Shown: positions 24,119-33,097 of the stretch, in pieces
How positions within the stretch are numbered: position 1 is the first letter of the stretch
Layout: every line of letters starts with the position of its first letter
Assembly (NCBI RefSeq): GCF_002005305.1
Contig: NZ_CP014782.1
Coordinates: 2,976,001-3,040,000 of the forward strand
Direction: 5' to 3'
Length of the DNA: 64,000 nucleotides
From: Shewanella psychrophila
GTDB lineage: Bacteria > Pseudomonadota > Gammaproteobacteria > Enterobacterales > Shewanellaceae
Program-made: the position numbers and the translations under genes
The notes under the pieces: generated by a model
The model's database searches: none
Told to the model about the DNA's origin: nothing
What the model saw: only the letters and a program-made list of their open reading frames with translations

Positions 24119-27100
24119 TGGATGTGCAAAATGTGGATCCTCAAAAAGGCATAATCGCCTGGTTTGCCCGCAACAGTGTTGCCGCCAACCTGTTAATGGC
24201 CTTCTTAATTTTAGGTGGCCTGTTTAGTAGTTACTTCTTGGTCAATAAGGAAATTTTTCCTTCCTTCGAGCTTAATTACCTGCAGATATCAGTAGCTTAC
24301 CCTGGCGCTGCGCCTCAAGAGATTGAGGAAGGGATTAACATTAAGATTGAAGAGTCCATCCAAGATATCAATGGCATCAAGAAGGTCACCTCTGTGGCCA
24401 GTGACGGCTTTGGTAATGTCACCATAGAGGTAGAAGATGACTATGATCCTCAGGATATTCTCGATGAAGCTAAACTTGCGATAGATGCAATTTCAACCTT
24501 TCCCGATAATATTGAAAAGCCAAATATTTTTCGCATCAAACCAGAGAATAATGTTATCTGGGTCTCAGTCTATGGCGACCTGACTCTCCATGAGATGAAA
24601 GAATTAGCGAAATCCATTCGAGAAGATATTACGTCTTTACCAGCGGTGACTCGGGCAAAAGTCACAGGTGTACGTGACTATGAAATAAGCATTGAACTGT
24701 CTGAAGATAAACTTAGAGAGTATGGCCTGAGTTTCACTCAGGTCGCTCAAGCTGTACAAAACTCATCAATAGACCTTCCCGGCGGATCCATTCGTGCCCA
24801 AGATGGTGATATCTTGCTACGAACTAAGGGCCAGGCATACACAGGCGAAGACTTTGAAAAAATAGTCGTCAGCACTCGGCCCGATGGTAGTCGCATCATG
24901 CTGCCACAGGTTGCCGAGATTAAAGATGACTTCGAAGAGCGCCTTGAATATACCCGCTTCAACGGCAAGCCCGCGGCAATCATTGAAGTTAGTAGTATCG
25001 ATGACCAAAATGCCTTAGATATCTCGGCTCAAGTAAAGTCCTATATCGAAGACAGGCGTGCGACACTTCCAGCTGGTGCTCAGCTAGATACCTGGGGCGA
25101 CTTGACTCACTACCTTAAAGGCCGTCTGAACATGATGTTATCTAACATGTTCTATGGTGCGTTACTGGTGTTTCTAATTCTGGCCATTTTTCTGGAGCTC
25201 AAGCTAGCCTTCTGGGTCATGATGGGCCTGCCTGTGTGTTTCCTCGGTGCCATGTTATTGATGCCGGTCGAGCCTTTCTCACTCTCCATCAACTTGCTGA
25301 CTCTGTTCGCCTTTATTCTGGTGCTGGGGATCGTGGTGGATGATGCCATCGTCATCGGCGAGAGTGCCTACACAGAAATAGAGCGCCACGGCCACTCACT
25401 GGAAAATGTGGTCAGGGGAGCAAATAAGGTTGCCATGCCGGCAACATTTGGCGTATTAACCACTATCGCAGCATTTATTCCAATGTTGATGGTCTCTGGC
25501 CCCCAAGGTGTCATCTGGAAATCTATCGGTATGATAGTGATCCTCTGCCTGATATTTTCTCTGGTAGAGTCTAAGTTGATTCTTCCAGCTCACCTCGCGC
25601 ATATGAAGCCTAAGAAACCTAAGTCTCAACTGGGAAAACTTGGGCTGTTTAAGGCCAACTTAAACGACAAGATCCAATATTTTATTCATCATAAATATCG
25701 CTACTTTCTCGAGCGCTGCATCAAGCAAAGATATAACGTAGTTGCGATATTTATCGGGGTATTGATCCTGTCCATCGCCTTAGTCGTCAGTGGCAAGATC
25801 CGCTGGGTATTTTTCCCTGATCTTCCCTCCGACTTTATTCAGGTACAGTTGGAGATGGATGAAGGTAGCTCAGAGACCAATACCTTAAAAGTGGTCAAAG
25901 AGCTCGAAGAAGCCCTCTACGCCATGAATGACAAGATGATGTCTGAAAATGGCTACGAAGTGGTCAAACACAGCTTTATCGACATGAGTTCGAGAACCTC
26001 AGCCTTTGTGTTCGCCGAGCTGACTAAGAGTGAAGACCGTGAAGTTGATGGTGTCGCTATTGCCTCTGCCTGGCGTGAACAGCTACCTGAGTTGATTGCC
26101 GTCAAAAAACTCAATATTAACGCCAGAACCAATGACAGTGGCGGCGATATCTCTTTCAGATTAACCGCAAGCAATCTCGAGCAGCTATCAATGGCTGCAA
26201 CAGAGCTAAAGCAGAAGCTGAAAACCTATGAGGGTGTCTACGATATTTCAGACAACTTCTCATCGGGTAGCCATGAGATACGCTTAAAAATCAAACCAGA
26301 AGCTGAGGCTCAGGGGCTGACACTGTCAGATCTGGCCAGCCAAGTTCGTTATGGTTTCTATGGTTATGAAGCCCAGCGTATCCTGCGCAACAAGGAAGAA
26401 GTAAAGGTGATGGTGCGCTATCCCCTCGAACAGAGACGTACTGTGGGCCATCTGGAGAACATGATGATCCGCACTCCGACTGGTATCTCAGTGCCTTTCT
26501 CTACCGTTGCCGATATCGAAATGGGCGACTCTTACTCTTCGATAACCCGGGTCGATGGACGCCGTGCCATTACTATCATAGCCAATGCAGATAAAAATAA
26601 GGTCGAGCCTTCTAAGGTAGTCACAGAGATCCAAAATGATTATCTGCCTTATCTGGAAGGTAAGTACCCTGCAATCTCGACAGCACTGGATGGTGGTAGC
26701 GCCGATGAGCAGAGTGCCTTAATTAGCCTATTACAAGGTTTCTTCTTTGCACTCTTTACCATCTATGCCTTGATGGCGATCCCGCTGAAATCATACAGCC
26801 AGCCGCTGATCATCATGTCGGTGATCCCCTTCGGCATCATTGGCGCCTTGTTTGGTCATCTTCTATTAGATTTGCCACTCAATATCTTAAGCCTGTGTGG
26901 TATTGTCGCCTTGTCAGGTGTAGTGGTGAATGACTCACTGATCTTGGTCGACTTCGTCAATAAGGCAAGAGCCCAAGGTCAATCGATTACGCAAGCTGCT
27001 ATTGAATCAGGATGTTACCGTTTCAGGGCTATCATCTTAACTTCTATGACCACCTTCGTCGGTCTGGTGCCCATTCTGTTAGAGAAAAGCTTGCAGGCAC

Positions 27101-27300
27101 AAATCGTCATACCTATGGCAACGTCACTGGCATTTGGCATAATATTCTCGACGGTAGTGACTCTAATTCTGGTACCACTTTTGTACGTCATATTGGATGA
27201 TATCAAACGCGCCAGCCGCCGCTTCTACAACTGGTGGTGGCAGCCAAAGGAGCAAACATCTCATACTCGAGGGGCGGGCTCTGTGAATAGAAGCGAGTAG
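24118..27300 (+). CDS. RND family efflux permease
   Basis: A 1,060-residue inner-membrane proton antiporter of the AcrB/HAE superfamily, with twelve expected membrane helices and two large periplasmic loops. The proton-relay acidic pair in TM4 is seen in GIVVDDAIVIGE, and the early YPGAAPQEIEEGI and FPSFELNYLQISVAYPG segments are typical of RND pumps. The C-terminal half repeats the design (GVVVNDSLILVDFVNKAR). Sequence style is closer to the broad 'HAE1-like' pumps common in marine bacteria than to AcrB itself. Substrate unknown. It forms an operon with the adaptor just upstream and has no local regulator. Confidence 0.93.
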   Translation: MDVQNVDPQKGIIAWFARNSVAANLLMAFLILGGLFSSYFLVNKEIFPSFELNYLQISVAYPGAAPQEIEEGINIKIEESIQDINGIKKVTSVASDGFGNVTIEVEDDYDPQDILDEAKLAIDAISTFPDNIEKPNIFRIKPENNVIWVSVYGDLTLHEMKELAKSIREDITSLPAVTRAKVTGVRDYEISIELSEDKLREYGLSFTQVAQAVQNSSIDLPGGSIRAQDGDILLRTKGQAYTGEDFEKIVVSTRPDGSRIMLPQVAEIKDDFEERLEYTRFNGKPAAIIEVSSIDDQNALDISAQVKSYIEDRRATLPAGAQLDTWGDLTHYLKGRLNMMLSNMFYGALLVFLILAIFLELKLAFWVMMGLPVCFLGAMLLMPVEPFSLSINLLTLFAFILVLGIVVDDAIVIGESAYTEIERHGHSLENVVRGANKVAMPATFGVLTTIAAFIPMLMVSGPQGVIWKSIGMIVILCLIFSLVESKLILPAHLAHMKPKKPKSQLGKLGLFKANLNDKIQYFIHHKYRYFLERCIKQRYNVVAIFIGVLILSIALVVSGKIRWVFFPDLPSDFIQVQLEMDEGSSETNTLKVVKELEEALYAMNDKMMSENGYEVVKHSFIDMSSRTSAFVFAELTKSEDREVDGVAIASAWREQLPELIAVKKLNINARTNDSGGDISFRLTASNLEQLSMAATELKQKLKTYEGVYDISDNFSSGSHEIRLKIKPEAEAQGLTLSDLASQVRYGFYGYEAQRILRNKEEVKVMVRYPLEQRRTVGHLENMMIRTPTGISVPFSTVADIEMGDSYSSITRVDGRRAITIIANADKNKVEPSKVVTEIQNDYLPYLEGKYPAISTALDGGSADEQSALISLLQGFFFALFTIYALMAIPLKSYSQPLIIMSVIPFGIIGALFGHLLLDLPLNILSLCGIVALSGVVVNDSLILVDFVNKARAQGQSITQAAIESGCYRFRAIILTSMTTFVGLVPILLEKSLQAQIVIPMATSLAFGIIFSTVVTLILVPLLYVILDDIKRASRRFYNWWWQPKEQTSHTRGAGSVNRSE

Positions 27301-27334
27301 ATAAACCCTCGTTCCCCTCAGTGAGCTTGCGAAT

Positions 27335-27358
27335 GGCCTAGGTACTAGAAACTAGGCC
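27335..27358. repeat. CTAG cluster and hairpin after the efflux operon
   Basis: CTAG at 27338, 27345 and 27352 (7-bp spacing). The ends GGCCTAG and CTAGGCC pair perfectly, so the cluster can act as a hairpin 35 bp past the pump stop. Confidence 0.6.
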
Positions 27359-27463
27359 ATTTAAAAACCTATAAATATAATACTTCCACTTCCGTGATCC
27401 CTTTGGCAGTTTAAAGCCCCATCCTTATCTACACTAAAGCCCAGAGAATATAATCTTGGGCTT

Positions 27464-27766
27464 ATACCATTCCGAGTAAGTATCGGATCATTCAGCGGGA
27501 GTTCAAAGCGCTGTAGGCAAGGCGAATTTTTGAAGCTAATCGTTATTCTCGGCAACAAGCTCCTGCGTTGCTCTACCTCCTGCATCCATGCAGTCGTATA
27601 TCGAGAACATTCAACGTAGCATAAACCCGTACCGCGTGAGGCTCTCAGTGTTTCCACTTCGGTGTTGCATTGACTTAAAAAGGAATAACCATTTCCTCAT
27701 CAATGCGCCTTGAATCGGAAAAACTAAGGGCCTCTGAACTGACCACATACTTATATGAAATGGTAT
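27464..27766 (-). mobile_element. MITE-like element, copy M1
   Basis: A 303-bp non-coding element bounded by inverted repeats of about 25-30 bp (ATACCATTCC then TAAGTATC). It is the reverse complement of the copy at 53967-54296, with high similarity over most of its length. It codes for no transposase. Its right end lies three bases before the ATG of the radical SAM gene. The minus-strand frame of 98 codons that crosses it is also present in the second copy and is repeat-derived. A TA dinucleotide flanks both ends, which would suit a Tc1/mariner or IS630-type parent, but this is inference. Confidence 0.85.
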
Positions 27767-27769
27767 TAT

Positions 27770-28372
27770 ATGGCTAACTCAACCTTAGTTTACGATATTC
27801 GTGATAGTCGCTATCTTAATATTACCGGTCGATGCACCCTGCGTTGCCAATTCTGTCCTAAACATAATGGCAGTAAACAAGTCCATGAATATCAGTTAGC
27901 TCTAGATCATCAGCCCACAGCCGAAGAGTTCATTCCCCTCCTTGGTAACGTCAATGCCTTTGATGAATATGTCTTCTGCGGCTATGGCGAACCCACTCTT
28001 AATTTAAATACCTTAATTACTGTGGCAAAGGAGATTAAGCTCAGAGGCGGCCAGGTAAGAATCAATACCGATGGTTTAGGCAATTTATTTCACCGACGCA
28101 ATATATTACCTGAACTTGCTCCTTGGGTAGATAGCCTGTCAATTTCACTCAATGCAGACAATGAAACCGCCTATCTGCTGCACTGTAAACCTAAATTAAA
28201 GGGGAGCTATGACAACGTTAAAGCCTTCATTCGACTGGCAGTCGATACTATCGACTCAGTGCAGGTCTCGGCCATAGAGGGGCTGGATGGGGTTGATATT
28301 GAGGCGTGCCGAGCTTGGGTAGAACGCAGCGGCGCGGAATTTAAACATAGGAGCTTAGGTGTAGTAGGCTAA
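27770..28372 (+). CDS. Radical SAM protein (TatD-linked type)
   Basis: A 200-residue radical SAM protein, short for the family. The [4Fe-4S]-binding motif is CTLRCQFC (CxxxCxxC, about residues 21-28), and the next GYGEPTLNL is the SAM-contacting GGE-like motif. The pattern and length resemble the small radical SAM proteins often linked to TatD nucleases, though no tatD is adjacent. I chose the ATG at 27770, which begins MANSTLVYDIRDSRYLN; an ATG at 27755 lies inside the MITE. No ribosome binding site is visible upstream of either start, because the MITE end occupies that space. Its substrate is unknown. Confidence 0.8.
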   Translation: MANSTLVYDIRDSRYLNITGRCTLRCQFCPKHNGSKQVHEYQLALDHQPTAEEFIPLLGNVNAFDEYVFCGYGEPTLNLNTLITVAKEIKLRGGQVRINTDGLGNLFHRRNILPELAPWVDSLSISLNADNETAYLLHCKPKLKGSYDNVKAFIRLAVDTIDSVQVSAIEGLDGVDIEACRAWVERSGAEFKHRSLGVVG

Positions 28373-28516
28373 CTATATCCGCTCATCATCTCCTTGGTGG
28401 ACAAGAAGCTCATTAGCTTGAACAAAACTAAGGTTATCTTGGTGTAACCAGCAGTGTTCGAAAATTTGATTTATGTTAATATGATTTCCCATAAAGCAAA
28501 CAACAAAAATACCTAG

Positions 28517-30727
28517 ATGTTGACGCCAAAACTATCACCTCTTATCCCTGCCCAAGATATTCATTGGTCAAATCAAAGACTCTTGTCGGTAGCGACACAG
28601 ATCTTCATACTGATAATCAGCGTGGTATTGCTCAGTAACGTCATCATCACCCTAGGCGAACGTAGACTACAAGAAGACTGGGCGACTCAGAGATACAGTG
28701 AACTCCAGGCTGTAGGTACCTTGATCGCAGATAAGGTCTCTTTCCAGCAGTTTCGCACTCAGATGTTTGCCAAGTCAGAACTCCTCAAGCGCTACCTTGA
28801 TGTGCCTAGCATTCCAAGACAAGACAAGCTGGAAAAAAACTGGGATGTAATCACTAGTAATATTCCTGAGCTATTAGATATCGCCTTGTTTGATCCTCAA
28901 GGTAACTTCAAATTTGCTACCAGCGATAATTTCGGTCATGAACCTCTGCCTCCTTCCCTGCTCGGCGGCTCTAGAAATATGGGAGGCAATGAGATATATA
29001 CCTCTCCACTGGAGTTTAGTCCGGTCAATGGCAAGCTAGAACCATACATGTACCAACTTGCCTGGCTTGAAAACCCAGATCAGAGTGTTCGAGGCTATTT
29101 AGTAACATACAACTCCATGTCTAAAATGCTAAAGAGCATTAAGCCTGCGTACTCCAGCACTCAATCGCCGCTTTTGATGTTAGATACTCAAGGGTTACTC
29201 TACGCAGGTGCAGATTCCCGTCCGTCATTGAAACGTGTTCCCGATACTATGGGAGGCAGCCTAAAGCAGAGGTATCCAGCACTTTGGCGTAAGATGGCCA
29301 TGAGTAATTTTGGTCAGTTTCACGGTGATAATGCCACTTTTGTTTATCTTAAAGTTGAGCTTACCACCCAGTACGAGACCCGCAGGGAATACTTCCTGGT
29401 ATCTTACGTGCGCAATGATGATATTGCAGCCAACTTCTCTCAGTGGCGCACCATACTTATGGGCTGTGCATTTATGCTGACTCTGTTGGCCTCTCTGCTC
29501 ATTCTGCTGAGTCACTTTTATCGTTTAGAGCAGAGATCCAGACAGTTCAGCATAGAGCTATCGAATCGCCTCTTCCATCGGCAGGTGGGGTGCATCATAG
29601 TCAATAATAACAATCGGGTGATCTCGGCGAATGAACTGGCGGCAACTCAATTATCTTTGCCTAAAGATGAGCTACTCGATCGCAGTCTGCAGAGGATCTT
29701 ACAGCTTGAGGATGATGACTATGAACATATCATGGCTCAGATCCAGCAAGAGCAAGAATGGAAAGGTGAACTTAGTCTGGATATGGGAGCCGAGGCACAA
29801 GCCAAATTAATAGCCCATATTAAAACTCAGGCCTCTAAAGATGAACAGAGAGCCTATCTAGTCATCACCTTCGAAGATGTCAGCCAACTCAAGCATGCCC
29901 AGCAAGATGCCTATCTGAGTAGAGTCTTAAATAACAGTGGAGTGCCGACGGCCTTGATTCAGGCTGACGGCACCATCATACGTGCTAACCCAACGTTTGA
30001 ACAAGAGATGCTATTAAACACTGAATCTACCAATATCATTGATACCTTACCCAATGATTTAGGCAGTAAGTGGTCCCAGATTTCTCAGCTGATTTTGCTT
30101 CAGGGAAGTTGGAAAGGTCAGGTATTGTGTGCATCATCGAGTACTGATACCTGCTTGCAAGCCACACTCAAGGGACATATTGATGCGTCCGGAGAGCTGG
30201 ACTATATCGTCTGTACCTTCGAACAAGCAATCATCAAGAATAACCATGATGAGTCAGGTGTACTGGTGCCTCATCGCTCGACTATCTTAGTCAACTATAG
30301 AGATCTTGAAAGCTACTTCAATTCACTAGAACAGAGCAGTAAAGATCGTTCTAGTCTACTCCTGATAGATATCACATCTGAGAGTATGTTGAGTCATATG
30401 AGTGATATAGGACTCCTGGAGAGCAGACAGAAAGAAGTTGAGATTTTTCTTCTCAGAGAGCTACCGGCCAATTATCAGATGTCACACTGGCAACTGGGTA
30501 AACTCATCTTCATCTTGCCAGATACAGATGCAGATCAGGCGCATCATTTCGCCATAAAGTCTTTAGCTAGCCTTAATGATATGGGACTGGGTCAAGGTAT
30601 CTGTATGGGAATAGCGTCATTCCAGCCTGAGCAGAATCTCGAACAATATTTGGGAAATGCCGAGGTCGCACTTAAGCGAGCCAAGCAGATCGGCGAGCAG
30701 AATATCTGTCAGGCGTTTACGCGTTAG
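28517..30727 (+). CDS. Membrane sensor with PAS domains and degenerate GGDEF-like domain
   Basis: A 736-residue signalling protein. A first membrane helix (about residues 24-46) and a second (312-334) flank a periplasmic sensor region of about 260 residues with a CACHE-like feel. Two PAS-like domains follow (about 355-470 and 480-580). The last 140 residues have the fold pattern of a GGDEF domain, ending NAEVALKRAKQIGEQNICQ as diguanylate cyclases do, but at the active site the sequence reads HWQLGKLIFILP in place of GGDEF. It should therefore not make c-di-GMP; it might act as a receptor or regulator by protein contact. The neighbouring gene at 30757 is convergent. Confidence 0.75.
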   Translation: MLTPKLSPLIPAQDIHWSNQRLLSVATQIFILIISVVLLSNVIITLGERRLQEDWATQRYSELQAVGTLIADKVSFQQFRTQMFAKSELLKRYLDVPSIPRQDKLEKNWDVITSNIPELLDIALFDPQGNFKFATSDNFGHEPLPPSLLGGSRNMGGNEIYTSPLEFSPVNGKLEPYMYQLAWLENPDQSVRGYLVTYNSMSKMLKSIKPAYSSTQSPLLMLDTQGLLYAGADSRPSLKRVPDTMGGSLKQRYPALWRKMAMSNFGQFHGDNATFVYLKVELTTQYETRREYFLVSYVRNDDIAANFSQWRTILMGCAFMLTLLASLLILLSHFYRLEQRSRQFSIELSNRLFHRQVGCIIVNNNNRVISANELAATQLSLPKDELLDRSLQRILQLEDDDYEHIMAQIQQEQEWKGELSLDMGAEAQAKLIAHIKTQASKDEQRAYLVITFEDVSQLKHAQQDAYLSRVLNNSGVPTALIQADGTIIRANPTFEQEMLLNTESTNIIDTLPNDLGSKWSQISQLILLQGSWKGQVLCASSSTDTCLQATLKGHIDASGELDYIVCTFEQAIIKNNHDESGVLVPHRSTILVNYRDLESYFNSLEQSSKDRSSLLLIDITSESMLSHMSDIGLLESRQKEVEIFLLRELPANYQMSHWQLGKLIFILPDTDADQAHHFAIKSLASLNDMGLGQGICMGIASFQPEQNLEQYLGNAEVALKRAKQIGEQNICQAFTR

Positions 30728-30735
30728 CGCTGAGA

Positions 30736-30758
30736 AAGTTCCTAAGCTCTAGGAACTT
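30736..30758. terminator. Palindrome between the sensor gene and the convergent gene
   Basis: AAGTTCCTA - 5 nt - TAGGAACTT, a perfect 9-bp stem. It spans the gap between convergent genes and overlaps the stop codon of the minus-strand gene (30757-30759). It belongs to the same sequence class as the CTAG clusters. No strong T-run follows on either side. Confidence 0.5.
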
Positions 30759-32142
30759 ATACTATTGCTTCTATGCCTTCTGGCAACTCACTCTGACTGA
30801 TATCGATTATCGTAGAGCGATTCATAGTGATCTTGTAACGGGCATATTGTACTTCGTCTTTACCATCTTTCACCGCTAAAATCAGGTTGATCTGATAACG
30901 GCGCTCCACCGAATCATTACTTATTTTACCATCCTGTTCCTTGTATATCTTCGCCTTTCCTCGTTCTAGATAGCGGGCAAATGGCGCTAAGCTAAAGTTT
31001 ACCTGCTCCTGTATCGAGGTATAACCAGCCAGAAATTCCTTCTGAGTCACGCGAGTATGAATGCCATAGTGCAGCACTTCAGCATCGAGTTTATTTTGTC
31101 TGTGGCGCCGTTTAAGAATTTCAGCAACTTTATCCGGTAGCTCCATAGATTTCATAAAGTCTAACCAAACTAGCTGCTTAGCAATAGGAGCCTGACTGTT
31201 GGTGTCTCTGAGTAATCGACTCCACTTAGGCCTGCCCTTCTGTATCAGTCGCCAAAGCGCATTACGGATATCTTCTTTAAATATCTCACGAAAACCATAG
31301 ATCACGGCCAGAGTTAGCACTAAGGCTATGGTCAAGCCGCTAAATACACCCTGAGCCTTGATAATAAGCGCCGACACCACCAACATCACCATTGCCGTTG
31401 CAAAGCCAGTAGTCATCTTCTTAAGGCCTATGCCTAAGGTTTTCATCTCCTCTTTTAACACTACACCTTGCTGTATTAAGCGTCTCAGTAGCAACATCTT
31501 GTTGGAGATACGATTAGGATCTTCCTTAGTCTGTTGAGAGTTATACCGCTTAGTTTTTCTATGCTCGCTCTCAGCCCTACACAGGACAATAGCGGCATCT
31601 AAAGTTTCACTGTACTCGCTACTTCTTGGCGCCCGCGATAATAGCTTGAGCAACCTCTGCTCACAGAACCAGGAGAGGTAATTGTCGGCGTTCTCAAAAT
31701 AGGATTTCCATTTAGGATCGCTGGGTTCATTACGGCGAAATTTTTTCAGCAGCTGGCTCACCAAGTCACACAGACCTTGTAGAGAGTTGAAGAACTCTTT
31801 AGGATCTTCAATCTGTTCCAACTCCTTGCTGTCCGTCTCGATAGCAACTGAGAATTGATAGGCGAACAGGTTTAAATAGAGGCGAAACTCCTCCACTGTA
31901 CGCTTCTTCTGACTGGCAAAGCGGCTCTGTACCAGAGGTAAGTGAAGCCCGGTAGAGTAATAAGAACGTCGCCCAGTGATGGCTGAATGATAATACTCTT
32001 CTTCATTGAGGCTCTGAGGCCCTATTCCCATCTCTTTAGGAAGAAAGAAATAAAGATCCAGACGTCGGTTATCTCCCACCTTCATCTGATGGATAAACTT
32101 AATAGAAAGCGACTCTTCCTGTTTGACTTTGATCTTAGACAC
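30757..32142 (-). CDS. Conserved-looking membrane protein of unknown function
   Basis: A 461-residue protein that I do not recognise. Residues 1-240 are soluble, highly charged and mainly helical; two hydrophobic helices at about 244-262 and 266-284 form a hairpin in the membrane; residues 290-461 are again soluble, with a beta-rich end (RRYQINLILAVKDGKDEVQYARYKITMN). The layout suggests two large cytoplasmic domains joined by a membrane hairpin. The start is a GTG at 32142. It is convergent with the degenerate-GGDEF sensor, and shared function with it is only a guess. No catalytic motif was seen. Confidence 0.7.
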   Translation of the reverse strand: MSKIKVKQEESLSIKFIHQMKVGDNRRLDLYFFLPKEMGIGPQSLNEEEYYHSAITGRRSYYSTGLHLPLVQSRFASQKKRTVEEFRLYLNLFAYQFSVAIETDSKELEQIEDPKEFFNSLQGLCDLVSQLLKKFRRNEPSDPKWKSYFENADNYLSWFCEQRLLKLLSRAPRSSEYSETLDAAIVLCRAESEHRKTKRYNSQQTKEDPNRISNKMLLLRRLIQQGVVLKEEMKTLGIGLKKMTTGFATAMVMLVVSALIIKAQGVFSGLTIALVLTLAVIYGFREIFKEDIRNALWRLIQKGRPKWSRLLRDTNSQAPIAKQLVWLDFMKSMELPDKVAEILKRRHRQNKLDAEVLHYGIHTRVTQKEFLAGYTSIQEQVNFSLAPFARYLERGKAKIYKEQDGKISNDSVERRYQINLILAVKDGKDEVQYARYKITMNRSTIIDISQSELPEGIEAIV

Positions 32143-32518
32143 TTAATTTCAGTTCCCTTTAAATGCAGTAAACGAACCAGCAAACATTGTGAATATTAAG
32201 TTCCAGCTAATGCCTTATAGGTTTGCGAGTAGAAACCTCTATGACACGTACTAGGCTTGGCGAAAGGCATGGAAACTAATCTTTAGGGACTATTTACTAT
32301 GGTAATGTTTTATACGCTGCAAAAGCACGATCTCTTCTCATATCCGCCAAAAAGGCCATATAAAGAGTAATAGTTTGATCACTTTCTCATGCAGAAAAAT
32401 ACAAGAGGTAGGTTTAGATAAAATAGTTAAAAAATTAATAGGATATTAGATTATAGTATAGTCTAAAACTCTATTAATACCATATCAGAAAATATTAGAA
32501 ATAGTAGAAAACTTTATC
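32143..32518. other. AT-rich intergenic region
   Basis: About 375 bp upstream of the GTG start of the orphan membrane protein, strongly AT-rich in its centre (32400-32520). It should hold that gene's minus-strand promoter. No gene or full repeat was seen. Confidence 0.5.
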
Positions 32519-32553
32519 TTTGAAAGGCACTTCTCGATTAAATACCTTTCAAA
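32519..32553 (-). terminator. Likely terminator of the ToxR/ToxS-like pair
   Basis: A 9-bp stem TTTGAAAGG/CCTTTCAAA with a 17-nt loop, 20 bp past the stop at 32573. The following minus-strand DNA is T-rich but not a pure run. Confidence 0.5.
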
Positions 32554-32572
32554 AGCATTAATGACTACAGGA

Positions 32573-33097
32573 TTAATCGAGCTCGCAGATCCAGATGCCA
32601 TTACCTGGATTAAACTGAATGACAGCATAACCTTCAGCATTATTCATCTCTATAATCTGCAGATCGAGATTAGCTATTTTTGAATGCTCTAAGGCCCATT
32701 TTGCCGAATCAATTATGGATGACATATGGGGTGGAATAGCGTTTTGACCAAAACTAAGTTGAAACTCCCCTGCATCAATCAAAAATCTATAGGTCAAATT
32801 AGCAACATCAAGAGTATCTAGAACGCCTCTGAAGGTGATCTTACCTAAGGGACTATCTTTGCGGTAAAACTGATAATTTAAAGTGACCAGTTTAGCCTTA
32901 GTTTCAAGGGTTAGCGTTAAATCCAAATCATCCGAAGCATCTTCCCCATATGAGCTACCCGTGCAAACCAGATCAATCCCATCTTCACTTAAATGATAAT
33001 AGTGCAAGCCAAAGACTAATATTACAACAGCAAGTAAACTGAACAATATAGGCCAAGCCTTAAGCCTAAATTTGTTTCTAGGAGAAAAATCAGCCAC
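32573..33097 (-). CDS. ToxS-like membrane partner of the adjacent regulator (hypothetical)
   Basis: A 174-residue protein with a short basic cytoplasmic start, one membrane helix (about residues 14-31, ILFSLLAVVILVFGL) and a periplasmic domain of about 140 residues that is beta-rich. It starts at a GTG and overlaps the end of the upstream regulator gene by 8 bp, so the two are surely co-translated. A membrane-bound winged-helix regulator followed by a small single-pass periplasmic protein is the ToxR-ToxS layout, but I see no direct sequence match to ToxS. The role as a stabilising partner is inferred from layout. Confidence 0.65.
   Translation of the reverse strand: MADFSPRNKFRLKAWPILFSLLAVVILVFGLHYYHLSEDGIDLVCTGSSYGEDASDDLDLTLTLETKAKLVTLNYQFYRKDSPLGKITFRGVLDTLDVANLTYRFLIDAGEFQLSFGQNAIPPHMSSIIDSAKWALEHSKIANLDLQIIEMNNAEGYAVIQFNPGNGIWICELD

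Noticed and set aside
27361..27657. 98-codon minus-strand frame (MQEVEQRRS type), also at 54175
   Set aside because: It lies within the MITE and its flank; shared because the element is shared. It codes for no known domain.
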